Part shown: positions 15,617-22,685 of the stretch, piece after piece | How the letters are laid out: every line of letters starts with the position of its first letter | Position numbering within the stretch: the first letter of the stretch is position 1 | Source: JBKHXU01 sp046565865 | Lineage (GTDB): Bacteria; Pseudomonadota; Gammaproteobacteria; Acidiferrobacterales; Sulfurifustaceae | Assembly: GCA_046565865.1 (NCBI GenBank) | Contig: JBKHXU010000200.1 | Span: 1 to 39,569 of the forward strand | Direction of reading: 5' to 3' | Length of the DNA: 39,569 nucleotides | Program-made: the position numbers and the translations under genes | Notes under the pieces: generated by a model | Seen by the model: the letters and a program-made list of their open reading frames with translations, nothing else | The model's database searches: none | Told to the model about the DNA's origin: nothing

Positions 15617-15653
15617 TGTCATTTCGCGCGCAGCGAGAAATCTGGCTCCCTCG
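15617..15653. repeat. Dispersed repeat related to 4525-4606
   Basis: The plus strand reads TGTCATTTCGCGCGCAGCGA, then gaaatctgg. This matches the same short repeat class as the copy in the dsrC-dsrM gap, which reads TGTCATTGCGAGCGAAGCGA on the minus strand. It contains an imperfect palindrome (atttcgcgc / gcgagaaat). It lies just after the response-regulator stop. Confidence 0.45.
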
Positions 15654-15734
15654 CTCGCGCTCATGCCTGCCATCCCTGACGTTACCCTTCTCTTCCTGAT
15701 AATCTCCGGCCCGCCTATTCGTGTGCGGGCGTTC

Positions 15735-15782
15735 GCCGGCGCGAATGCACGTTAAGTGCATTCGCAAAACCCCGGCTCACCC
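15735..15782. repeat. Two-stem palindromic element, copy 1
   Basis: An inner stem, gcgaatgcac (15741-15750) with gtgcattcgc (15756-15765), pairs perfectly over a 5-base loop. An outer stem, gccgg (15735-15739) with ccggc (15772-15776), encloses it. Between them is aaaacc, and TCACCC follows. A second copy with different but still pairing stems is at 18134-18180. It lies between the convergent response regulator and cysG, and could also end both transcripts, although no T tract is present. Confidence 0.55.
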
Positions 15783-15795
15783 TCGCTGCGTTCGG

Positions 15796-17190
15796 TCAAC
15801 TTGCCGCAGTCGGTTCAAACCAGGCAAGCTTCTCGCGCAATTGCACGACGTCGCCGACGATAATGAGCGTCGGCGCCTTGACCCGACCCTCTTCCACGAT
15901 TTGCGGCAACGTGGCGAGGGTACCGCTCAAGACGCGCTGATGCCGCGTGGTCCCCTGCTGCACCAGCGCCGCCGGCGTTCCGCGCGGCATGTCATGTTCG
16001 ATCAGCTTGTGGCAGATTTCCGCCACGCCGTGCAGCCCCATGTAAAACACGATCGTCTGTTTTGGCTGAATGATGGCGTCCCAATTGAGATTGATCGTGC
16101 CATCCTGCAAATGACCGGTGACGAAAACCACCGACTGGGCGTAGTCCCGATGCGTTAGCGGGATCCCGGCGTATGAGGCACAGCCGGCGGCGGCGGTAAT
16201 GCCGGGCACCACCTGGAACGTAATACCTTCGGCTGCGAGCGTCTCGATCTCCTCGCCGCCACGTCCGAAGATGAACGGGTCGCCGCCCTTGAGCCGCACG
16301 ACACGCTTACCCTCGCGCGCCAAGCGTACGAGCAGGTGATTGATGTCTTCCTGTGGAATCGCGTGGTTCGCCCGCTCTTTGCCGGCGTATATGCGGTCGG
16401 CGTCGCGTCGCACCAGCGCTAATACCTCGGGCGTGACCAAACGGTCGTAAACCACCACGTCGGCCTGCTGCATCAGACGCAGCGCGCGGAACGTCAGCAA
16501 GTCCGGGTCGCCCGGACCGGCCCCGACCAAGTACACGGTGCCTTGCGGCGGCGCGTCGGCTGCCGTTTCGAGCCGGTGGCGCAACGCGGTGCGCGCCGCG
16601 TCCTCCTGCCCCGAATACACCTGCTCGGCGATTGGGCCGTCCAACACCTCCTCCCAAAACCGCCGCCGTTGCGCCGGATGGGTGAAGCGCCGCTTCACTG
16701 CATCGCGAAACTCGCCCACCAGCGTCGCCAACCGGCCATAACCGCTCGGGATCAGTGTTTCCAGACGCGCGCGGATGAGTCGCGCCAGCACCGGCGATGC
16801 GCCGCCAGTAGAAACCGCCGCCACGACGGGTGAACGGTCAATGATTGACGGCATGATAAAGGTACACAGTTCGGGATGGTCGACAACGTTTACCGGAATA
16901 CCGCGCGCCGTCGCCGCTTCGTATATCTGACGATTGACCGTGGCATCGTCGGTCGCGGCAAACACGAGCACGACACCGTCGAGCAGCGATTCGCTGAAAC
17001 GCGCCGCCAGGTGCTTGAGTCGCCCCTGCCGCGTCCATTGCCCAAAGGCGTCCGCCAACTGCGGCGCGACCACCGTAATCGCCGCACCCGCCTCGAGCAA
17101 CAACGTCGCCTTCCGCGCCGCCACATCGCCGCCGCCGACCAACAGCACTGGGCGATTCCGAACATTGAAGAAAATGGGGAGAAATTGCAT
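15796..17190 (-). CDS. cysG: Siroheme synthase CysG
   Basis: CysG converts uroporphyrinogen III to siroheme by methylation, oxidation and iron insertion. The 464-residue product has the N-terminal dehydrogenase/ferrochelatase domain with VLLVGGGDVAARK. The C-terminal methyltransferase has VYLVGAGPGDPDLLTFRALR and RLKGGDPFIFGRGGEE. The chosen ATG (17190, MQFLPIFFNVRN) is the conserved start; the open frame continues upstream to 17280, but that part is not family-like. Siroheme is the DsrAB cofactor, so the location beside dsr genes makes sense. It has its own likely promoter at 17231-17239. Assimilatory sulfite reductase is another possible client. Confidence 0.95.
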   Translation of the reverse strand: MQFLPIFFNVRNRPVLLVGGGDVAARKATLLLEAGAAITVVAPQLADAFGQWTRQGRLKHLAARFSESLLDGVVLVFAATDDATVNRQIYEAATARGIPVNVVDHPELCTFIMPSIIDRSPVVAAVSTGGASPVLARLIRARLETLIPSGYGRLATLVGEFRDAVKRRFTHPAQRRRFWEEVLDGPIAEQVYSGQEDAARTALRHRLETAADAPPQGTVYLVGAGPGDPDLLTFRALRLMQQADVVVYDRLVTPEVLALVRRDADRIYAGKERANHAIPQEDINHLLVRLAREGKRVVRLKGGDPFIFGRGGEEIETLAAEGITFQVVPGITAAAGCASYAGIPLTHRDYAQSVVFVTGHLQDGTINLNWDAIIQPKQTIVFYMGLHGVAEICHKLIEHDMPRGTPAALVQQGTTRHQRVLSGTLATLPQIVEEGRVKAPTLIIVGDVVQLREKLAWFEPTAAS

Positions 17191-17230
17191 ATGCCCTTGG
17201 GGTTCGGGCAAGGCGCCCGCTCTGGGCAAA

Positions 17231-17239
17231 ATTATAACA
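17231..17239 (-). promoter_or_regulatory. Extended -10 promoter of cysG
   Basis: On the minus strand the sequence is TGTTATAAT, a perfect TG-n-TATAAT, so transcription should start near 17224, about 34 bases before the cysG ATG. A TTGCCA lies 15 bases upstream, a short spacing for a -35. A strong palindrome, 17266-17291, lies further upstream. Confidence 0.6.
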
Positions 17240-17265
17240 CCGTTGTCGCCATGGCAATTGGCGAG

Positions 17266-17291
17266 CGGGACGTGACGCACGTCACGTCCCG
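17266..17291. promoter_or_regulatory. Perfect palindrome with a CRP/FNR-type core upstream of cysG
   Basis: Arms cgggacgtgac (17266-17276) and gtcacgtcccg (17281-17291) are exact reverse complements around gcac. The core reads GTGA-N6-TCAC, the spacing of CRP/FNR-family operators, centred about 54 bases upstream of the predicted cysG start. It also lies just downstream of the lipoprotein gene and could act as a terminator hairpin, but no T tract follows on the minus strand. Both readings are inference. Confidence 0.5.
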
Positions 17292-17301
17292 TGAGGCGCG
17301 C

Positions 17302-17535
17302 TTAATACACCAGCGACTTATCTTCGATATCCTTGCGGCGGCGATCGTACTCCTCGCGCGATATCCGCCCTTCCTTTACGTCCTCTTCGAGCTTGTCGAC
17401 AGAACGTTTGTTCGAGTACTCATACGCCGCGCCCGCCGCACCAGCACCGACCGCAACATTGCCCGCCTTGCTGCTACAACCAATGGCGGCCACCGCCGCC
17501 AACAATACACCCACCGATAGAAATGACTTCACCAT
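17302..17535 (-). CDS. Small lipoprotein with a SHOCT-like C-terminal motif
   Basis: The 77-residue product starts MVKSFLSVGVLLAAVAAIGC. This is a lipoprotein signal with a plausible lipobox ending in C20, so it should be lipidated and membrane-anchored. A Gly/Ala-rich stretch follows, then a charged segment VDKLEEDVKEGRISREEYDR that resembles the SHOCT motif of short oligomerising domains. The ATG at 17535 is preferred over the upstream open frame because AGGAG precedes it and the signal sequence starts there. It lies upstream of cysG on the same strand. The function is unknown. Confidence 0.7.
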   Translation of the reverse strand: MVKSFLSVGVLLAAVAAIGCSSKAGNVAVGAGAAGAAYEYSNKRSVDKLEEDVKEGRISREEYDRRRKDIEDKSLVY

Positions 17536-17685
17536 GGTTGTCTCTCCTTCAAATCTCCTCCTCCCTTTGCGACCCCTAGACACCACGGAAGTTCGGCGTG
17601 CACCGTTTGTACAACCACGCTTGGCATCCGGTGTCTCTGTCGATGCTGCGTGTCAAACTCGATCCACACAAAGGAGATTTTCCCC

Positions 17686-17925
17686 ATGGATGCGCTTCAC
17701 ACCCTTGCTCGCCGCGCACGCATAGTCGACGCTCGACAAAATGCCACGGCACTGGGCATGCTCGCCGTTTCGATTTTTGCGCTCTACAGCAACATGATCA
17801 TGTTAGTCATCGTTCCACTCGTATGGGTGGGCTACCGCATCGGAAAGGAAGTGGGCCGGCAACAGGCACACGAGGAGTCGGCAGATGTACCATCGGCGGC
17901 ATTGTTCCCCGATCAGGACCGCTGA
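17686..17925 (+). CDS. Small single-span membrane protein, unknown function
   Basis: The 79-residue product begins MDALHTLARRARIVDARQN. It has one hydrophobic segment (about residues 22-48, including the stretch around NMIMLVIVPLVWVGY) and a hydrophilic tail. The ATG at 17686 is chosen because the strong ribosome site AAGGAGAT lies 8 bases upstream; the open frame reaches back to 17650. It is divergent from the lipoprotein gene with a 150-base gap. I do not recognise the family. Confidence 0.6.
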   Translation: MDALHTLARRARIVDARQNATALGMLAVSIFALYSNMIMLVIVPLVWVGYRIGKEVGRQQAHEESADVPSAALFPDQDR

Positions 17926-17970
17926 TCGGCCGCCTTGGCCGCGACGAGCAAAAAAAGCGAGCGAGATAGA

Positions 17971-18058
17971 TGGCGGAGAGGGAGGGATTCGAACCCCCGG
18001 AAGCTTGCGCTTCAGCGGTTTTCAAGACCGCCGCCTTAAACCGCTCGGCCACCTCTCC
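17971..18058 (-). tRNA. tRNA-Ser (anticodon UGA)
   Basis: The minus strand folds as a class II tRNA. The acceptor stem GGAGAGG pairs with CCTCTCC, and the CCA end is encoded (17971-17973). The anticodon loop CTTGAAA gives UGA, read for serine UCN codons. A long variable arm has GAAGC paired with GCTTC, typical of tRNA-Ser. The T-loop GGTTCGAATCC is standard. A run of seven T on the minus strand (17950-17956) lies 14 bases beyond the end and may mark transcript termination. It sits downstream of serS on the same strand. Confidence 0.97.
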
Positions 18059-18093
18059 TTATACCTTCCGTTTGACTGCCTACAGAATAACAT

Positions 18094-18201
18094 CCCTGTC
18101 GCGCCCCTAGTTCGGCATCCTGCCTCGCGCTGCGGCGGCGTGAATGTCCACTGGACATTCACGAAACCTCCGCCTCACCCCTGTCGCGCCCCCAGTTCGG
18201 C
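18094..18201. repeat. Pair of 23-base direct repeats
   Basis: The segments 18094-18116 and 18179-18201 match at 22 of 23 positions (ccctgtcgcgcccc, then t/c, then agttcggc). Their starts are 85 bases apart, between tRNA-Ser and serS. They flank the two-stem palindrome of 18134-18180. No open frame or transposase lies between them. Confidence 0.6.
18134..18180. repeat. Two-stem palindromic element, copy 2
   Basis: The inner stem cgtgaatgtcca (18139-18150) and tggacattcacg (18152-18163) is a near-complete palindrome. The outer stem ggcgg (18134-18138) pairs with ccgcc (18170-18174), with aaacct between and TCACCC after. The layout is the same as the element at 15735-15782, but the stem sequences differ and still pair. 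Confidence 0.55.
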
Positions 18202-18213
18202 GCCCGCCTCGGT

Positions 18214-19488
18214 TTACGGTCGGAGCTGCGACAGTCCCGGCAGGTACGTCTGTAACGCCGCCGGAATCCACACCGCCCCGTCCTTGTCCTGATAGTTTTC
18301 GAGGATCGCCACCAGCGTCCGGCCGACGGCGAGGCCGGAGCCGTTCAACGTATGCAGCAACTCGGGCTTGCCGGTCGCCGGGTTGCGCCAGCGGGCCTGC
18401 ATGCGCCGTGCCTGGAAGTCCTCAAAATTGCTGCACGAAGAAATTTCGCGATAGCGTTGCTGGCCAGGGAGCCATACTTCCAGATCGTAGGTCTTGGCGG
18501 AGGAGAAGCCGAGATCGCCGGTGCAGAGCGCCACGACACGATACGGCAATTCCAGGCGCTGCAGGATTTGCTCCGCGTGGCCAGTCAGTTGCTCGAGCAC
18601 GTCGTACGATTCCGCCGGCCGCACCATTTGTACCAACTCGACCTTTTCAAATTGATGTTGGCGGATCATGCCGCGCGTGTCCTTGCCGTAGGAACCGGCC
18701 TCGCTGCGAAAGCACGGCGTGTGGCACACGTACTTTCGCGGTAGCGTCGCGGCGTCGAGGATTTCGTCCCTCGCGAGATTCGTGACGGGCACCTCGGCGG
18801 TCGGAATCAGATAGTATCCGTGCTCGCCTTTGATGGCGAATTGGTCGCCTTCGAACTTGGGTAGCTGTCCGGTCCCGCGCAGGCTGGTGCTGTTGACCAA
18901 GTACGGCACGTATACCTCGGTGTAACCGTGCTCGCGCGTGTGCACATCGAGCATAAACTGGATCAGCGCGCGATGCAGATGCGCCAGCGCGCCGGACATC
19001 ACCACGAAGCGCGCGCCGGCGATCTTGGCCGCGGCATCGAAGTCCATGCCGAGGCGGGCACCGAGGTCGACGTGGTCCTTGGGCGTGAAGTCGAAGCGAC
19101 GCGGCTCGCCCCAGCGGCGGACCTCGACGTTGTCGTTTTCGCTGTGGCCGTCGGGTACGGACGCGTGCGGCAGGTTCGGTATGCCAAGCGCGTGCGCGTG
19201 CAACTCCTCCTGTAACGTATCGAGCTCGGCCTCGGCGCGCTTGAGCTCGTCACCGATCGCGCCGCTCTCTTTGAGTAAACTGGAGGCGTCCTGACCGGAC
19301 GCCTTGAGCCGCCCCACTTCCTTGGCCATGGCGTTGCGCCGGCCTTGCAGTTCCTGCACGCGCACCTGTGTCGCTTTGCGCCGCTGCTCCAACGCTTCCA
19401 GGGCCGAGGTGTCGAGCGCGAAGCCGCGGCGCGCCAGGCGCGCACCGACCTCTGCCAGGTTTGCGCGCAAAAGTTTGGGATCGAGCAT
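18214..19488 (-). CDS. serS: Seryl-tRNA synthetase
   Basis: SerS charges tRNA-Ser with serine in the cytoplasm. The 424-residue product starts MLDPKLLRANLAEV, followed by the long N-terminal coiled-coil arm (about 30-100) that grips the tRNA variable arm. The class II core has FRSEAGSYGKDTRGMIRQHQ (motif 2) and LNGSGLAVGRTLVAILENYQ (motif 3). The length is normal. It starts 3 bases after the DUF190 gene stop and is the last protein gene of a long minus-strand run. The cognate tRNA-Ser gene follows about 155 bases downstream. Confidence 0.97.
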   Translation of the reverse strand: MLDPKLLRANLAEVGARLARRGFALDTSALEALEQRRKATQVRVQELQGRRNAMAKEVGRLKASGQDASSLLKESGAIGDELKRAEAELDTLQEELHAHALGIPNLPHASVPDGHSENDNVEVRRWGEPRRFDFTPKDHVDLGARLGMDFDAAAKIAGARFVVMSGALAHLHRALIQFMLDVHTREHGYTEVYVPYLVNSTSLRGTGQLPKFEGDQFAIKGEHGYYLIPTAEVPVTNLARDEILDAATLPRKYVCHTPCFRSEAGSYGKDTRGMIRQHQFEKVELVQMVRPAESYDVLEQLTGHAEQILQRLELPYRVVALCTGDLGFSSAKTYDLEVWLPGQQRYREISSCSNFEDFQARRMQARWRNPATGKPELLHTLNGSGLAVGRTLVAILENYQDKDGAVWIPAALQTYLPGLSQLRP

Positions 19489-19491
19489 GGT

Positions 19492-19800
19492 TCAGTCTTC
19501 GTTCACGTGAGCCGGCCAGGTGACGATGTGGCCGGCTGGGATGACGCCCTTGAGGTGGTCGAGGATGCGGCGCACCTTTTCCGGCTCGTCGAAGAATTCG
19601 ACCACGACCGGCAGGTCCATCGATAGGTCCAACAGCCGCGACGAATGCATGACGCCCGATCGCCCGAAACCGGCGACGCCGCGAAACACCGTGACGCCGC
19701 GCACCTTCTCCTCGTCGTGCAGTTTGGCGAGCAGCGTCTTCATCGGTTGCTGCGCCTCGGTCAGATAAATGCGCACCATGATCACGGTACCCGTCGTCAT
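19492..19800 (-). CDS. DUF190 family protein linked to the fluoride exporter
   Basis: The 102-residue product starts MTTGTVIMVRIYLTEAQQP and contains VRGVTVFRGVAGFGRSG and LPVVVEFFDEPEKV. These match the PII-like DUF190 family often found beside crcB. The ATG at 19800 overlaps the crcB stop in an ATGA, which supports this start over the longer open frame (to 19845). The genetic link suggests a regulatory or accessory role in fluoride export; this is an inference from association. Confidence 0.85.
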   Translation of the reverse strand: MTTGTVIMVRIYLTEAQQPMKTLLAKLHDEEKVRGVTVFRGVAGFGRSGVMHSSRLLDLSMDLPVVVEFFDEPEKVRRILDHLKGVIPAGHIVTWPAHVNED

Positions 19801-20180
19801 AGGCTTCTCCCGATCCAGACCCCGATCCATGTGGCCATCAGGCACAACACCACGTTGGCGATCACGTTAACCAGCGCGCGCGCATGGAACCCGTCTTCGA
19901 ACAGCGTGAATGTTTCCATCGAGAACGCGGAGAACGTCGTGAACCCGCCGAGCAAGCCGATCAAAACGCCGGCGCGCCATACGGCGGCATCCGCCATCCG
20001 CTCCAGGAACCACACGAACAGGAATCCCATGGCCAGGCAGCCGACGATGTTCACCGCGAGCGTACCGTACGGAAACGCGCGTCCGACGAGCGCGTGCACC
20101 CAACTAGAGACCCCGAAGCGCAGCGCGCTACCGAGCGCACCGCCCACCGCTACCGCGATGACTTGACCGGTCGAGACCAC
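19797..20180 (-). CDS. crcB: Fluoride ion channel CrcB
   Basis: CrcB/Fluc is a small dual-topology membrane channel that expels fluoride. From the GTG at 20180 the product is 127 residues, the usual length. It has four membrane segments and the motifs GGALGSALRFG, NIVGCLAMGF and GGFTTFSAFSME, the last of which lines the pore. The open frame extends to 20327, but that part overlaps the Sel1 gene and is not family-like. It overlaps the DUF190 gene by 4 bases. No fluoride riboswitch is evident upstream; the gene is embedded in an operon. Confidence 0.92.
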   Translation of the reverse strand: MVSTGQVIAVAVGGALGSALRFGVSSWVHALVGRAFPYGTLAVNIVGCLAMGFLFVWFLERMADAAVWRAGVLIGLLGGFTTFSAFSMETFTLFEDGFHARALVNVIANVVLCLMATWIGVWIGRSL

Positions 20181-20188
20181 GCGGTGCC

Positions 20189-20677
20189 TCAGAGGGACGA
20201 CGCCATTTTCGACCAATACTCGGCTTGCTTCGCGTCGCGCGGCAAGCCGTAGCGCCCGTCGGCATAGGCGCGGCCGAGCGTCTTTTGCGCGCGCTTGTAG
20301 CCGTTTTCCGCCGACTGGCGTAGCCACCTGGCCGCGTCCTCGTCGCTCCGCGGCAAACCGGCGAGACCGAAGGCATATCCCACCGCCACTTTGTACTGCG
20401 CCTTGGCGTTACCGCCATCCGCCGCGCGCTGATACCACTTGCGCATGAGCGCCGGGTCCTTGGCCACACCCCGCCCTTTCTCGTACAGGTAGCCCAAGTA
20501 GTATTGCGCCTCGGCGTCGCCGTTTTCAGCCAGCGGCCGGAACTGGCGCGCCGCCTCCTTATAATTTCCGTTCTCGTAGGCGACGAGGGCGCTCGATTTA
20601 TCGGCCCAGGCCGGCGCTATGCCGGCCGCGATAATTACCGTCAGTATGATGACATACCTATATATATGGCTGCTCAT
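20189..20677 (-). CDS. Sel1-repeat (TPR-like) exported protein
   Basis: From the ATG at 20677 the product is 162 residues. It has a signal peptide (about 1-25, ending PAWA), then about three Sel1-like repeats of roughly 36 residues, with units such as AEAQYYLGYLYEKGRGV, AKAQYKVAVGYAFG and KRAQKTLGRAYADG. Such proteins are usually periplasmic scaffolds. The open frame continues to 21094 inside rarA, but the signal peptide marks this start. It sits between rarA (22 bases upstream) and crcB. No specific function can be assigned. Confidence 0.82.
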   Translation of the reverse strand: MSSHIYRYVIILTVIIAAGIAPAWADKSSALVAYENGNYKEAARQFRPLAENGDAEAQYYLGYLYEKGRGVAKDPALMRKWYQRAADGGNAKAQYKVAVGYAFGLAGLPRSDEDAARWLRQSAENGYKRAQKTLGRAYADGRYGLPRDAKQAEYWSKMASSL

Positions 20678-20699
20678 ATCAATCCGTTTCGATGTCTCA

Positions 20700-22028
20700 T
20701 TACGCTTGGCCGGGCTTTGCGCCGTGGTTGCGTGCCCGCAGTTCCGCCAGCCGCTCGCCGATGCGCGCCTCGAGACCGCGCGCGGTCGGCTGGTAGTACC
20801 GCGCCGGCACCATGCCTTCCGGGAAGTAGTTTTCGCCGGCGGCGTACGCATCGGGCTCATCATGCGCATAACGGTAGTCGCGTCCGTGGCCCAGCTCTTT
20901 GAGCAACCGCGTCGGCGCATTGCGCAGATGCAATGGTACCTCCAACGACCCATAACGTTGTACATCGGCCTTTGCCTGACCGAGCGCGGAATAAACCGCA
21001 TTGCTCTTGGGCGCACAGGCAAGGTAAACGAGCGCCTGCGCCAGCGCCAGCTCGCCTTCCGGGCTTCCCAGGCGATCTTGCACATCCCAGGCATTGAGCG
21101 CCAAGGTCAGACCGCGCGGATCGGCGTTGCCGATGTCTTCCGATGCCATGCGCACGATGCGGCGCGCGATGTACAACGGATCGCAGCCACCGTCGATCAT
21201 GCGCGCGAACCAGTACAGCGCTGCGTCCGGGTCGCTGCCGCGCACCGATTTGTGCAACGCCGAAATCTGGTCGTAGAACGCCTCGCCACCCTTGTCGAAC
21301 CGGCGCACGCCGCCGGTGGCCACGGCCTCGGCCAAGGCGCGATCGATGGTGCGGCCATCGGCCTGCGCCAATTCCAGCGCCATATCGAGCAGGTTGAGCG
21401 CGCGCCGCGCGTCCCCGTCCGCCGCCGCGGCGAAAAGATCGAACGCCTCCGGCGCCACCGTCGGCGCACCGGTCGCGTGCGCCGCCCGCTCCAACACGGC
21501 GCGAATGTCGGCCGGTGTCAGCGACTTCAATACATAGACGCGGGCGCGCGACAACAACGCGTTGTTCAACTCGAAAGATGGGTTCTCCGTGGTGGCACCG
21601 ATGAAGACGACGGTGCCATCCTCGATGTACGGCAAAAACGCGTCCTGCTGACCTTTGTTGAAGCGGTGCACCTCGTCGATGAACAGCACCGTGCGTCGAC
21701 CCTGCGCGCGTTCGGCCCGCGCTTGATCGATGGCGGCGCGTATGTCTTTCACGCCGGAGTAAACCGCCGACAGCGCAATGAATACCGCACCACTCTCCCC
21801 GGCAATCAGGCGCGCCAACGTGGTCTTGCCCGTGCCGGGCGGTCCCCAGAACACCATGGAGTGCAGCGCACGGCGTTCGATTGCCTGGCGCAGTGGCTTG
21901 CCGGGCGCCAGCAAATGCGCTTGGCCGACGACATCATCGAGTAGACGCGGCCGCATGCGATCGGCGAGCGGCTGCCACGCCGGTGCGTTCAGCGATTCGA
22001 TATCGGTTTGGATTGGCACCGTGCGCAC
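20700..22028 (-). CDS. rarA: Replication-associated recombination protein RarA (MgsA)
   Basis: RarA is a DnaX/RuvB-like AAA+ ATPase acting at stalled replication forks. The 442-residue product has Walker A GPPGTGKTT at 62-70 and Walker B FIDEVHRF at about 116-123. Sensor 1 lies in FIGATTENPSFELN, and the family's C-terminal tetramerisation domain includes YARRIVRMASEDIGNADP. The GTG at 22028 is preceded only by a weak site, 24 bases after the lolA stop. The order ftsK-lolA-rarA is the usual gammaproteobacterial one. Confidence 0.95.
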   Translation of the reverse strand: MRTVPIQTDIESLNAPAWQPLADRMRPRLLDDVVGQAHLLAPGKPLRQAIERRALHSMVFWGPPGTGKTTLARLIAGESGAVFIALSAVYSGVKDIRAAIDQARAERAQGRRTVLFIDEVHRFNKGQQDAFLPYIEDGTVVFIGATTENPSFELNNALLSRARVYVLKSLTPADIRAVLERAAHATGAPTVAPEAFDLFAAAADGDARRALNLLDMALELAQADGRTIDRALAEAVATGGVRRFDKGGEAFYDQISALHKSVRGSDPDAALYWFARMIDGGCDPLYIARRIVRMASEDIGNADPRGLTLALNAWDVQDRLGSPEGELALAQALVYLACAPKSNAVYSALGQAKADVQRYGSLEVPLHLRNAPTRLLKELGHGRDYRYAHDEPDAYAAGENYFPEGMVPARYYQPTARGLEARIGERLAELRARNHGAKPGQA

Positions 22029-22052
22029 CTCGTCGGTCGGCGGTGCGCGGCG

Positions 22053-22685
22053 CTACTCGCCGACGACGTCCACGCCCTTCGGCGGAACGAATTGGAAGCG
22101 CGCTGGATCAATGCTGATGTTCTCTTCGCCGTTGCGCAGCGTATAGCGCGTGGTGTGGCCGAGGCCGTCCAGCATCTCGATGATCCGCAATTTACCCTTT
22201 TCAAATCCCAGTCGCAGCTTTTCCAGGCCACTGTCTTTGCGCTTGGGCACCAGCTCGACCCAGCTGGTGCCGCCGTCCTCGCCTTGGTTCTTGAGCGTAA
22301 ACGCGTCTTCGATCCGTCCTCTGCCGGCGAGCAACAACGCCGGTGTATCGGCCAGCCCGGTCGCCATTGGGCGCACGCTGATCTGCGCCAGCTCTTCGTC
22401 GTAGACCCACACGCGCTCGCCGTCGCCGACAATTTGTTGCCGCGGCTTGTCGTAGTTCCAGCGGAATTTGTTGGGACGCTCCAGCCACAACCGGCCGCTC
22501 GATTCCTGGATCGGCTTTTGCTGCTCGTCTACCGATACCTGTTGAAACCGCGCGGTGTAGCTGCGCACTTCGTTGAAGAACCGGCGCAGGCTATCGGACG
22601 CGTTCGGCGCATCCGCGGCCGTTGCATTGACACTGAGCAAGGCCAGCACGGCGAGCAGCTGCTTGATAGCACGCATCGGCGTCAT
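22053..22685 (-). CDS. lolA: Outer-membrane lipoprotein carrier LolA
   Basis: LolA is the periplasmic chaperone that carries lipoproteins from LolCDE to LolB. The 210-residue product has a signal peptide (about 1-23) and the LolA-type beta-barrel sequence, with YTARFQQVSVDEQQKP, GRLWLERPNKFRWNYDKP and RVWVYDEELAQISVRP. The ATG at 22685 overlaps the ftsK stop in an ATGA; a second ATG three codons later is possible. Its place between ftsK and rarA is the conserved order. Confidence 0.94.
   Translation of the reverse strand: MTPMRAIKQLLAVLALLSVNATAADAPNASDSLRRFFNEVRSYTARFQQVSVDEQQKPIQESSGRLWLERPNKFRWNYDKPRQQIVGDGERVWVYDEELAQISVRPMATGLADTPALLLAGRGRIEDAFTLKNQGEDGGTSWVELVPKRKDSGLEKLRLGFEKGKLRIIEMLDGLGHTTRYTLRNGEENISIDPARFQFVPPKGVDVVGE

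Noticed and set aside
15741..15765. Standard rho-independent terminator between the response regulator and cysG
   Set aside because: The stem is perfect, but neither strand has a T tract after it, so I report it as a palindromic element instead.
17191..17280. N-terminal extension of cysG
   Set aside because: The extra 30 residues are not family-like and contain the predicted -10 promoter; the ATG at 17190 gives the conserved start.
20181..20327. N-terminal extension of crcB
   Set aside because: It overlaps the Sel1 gene and would make the channel 49 residues too long; the GTG at 20180 fits the usual length.
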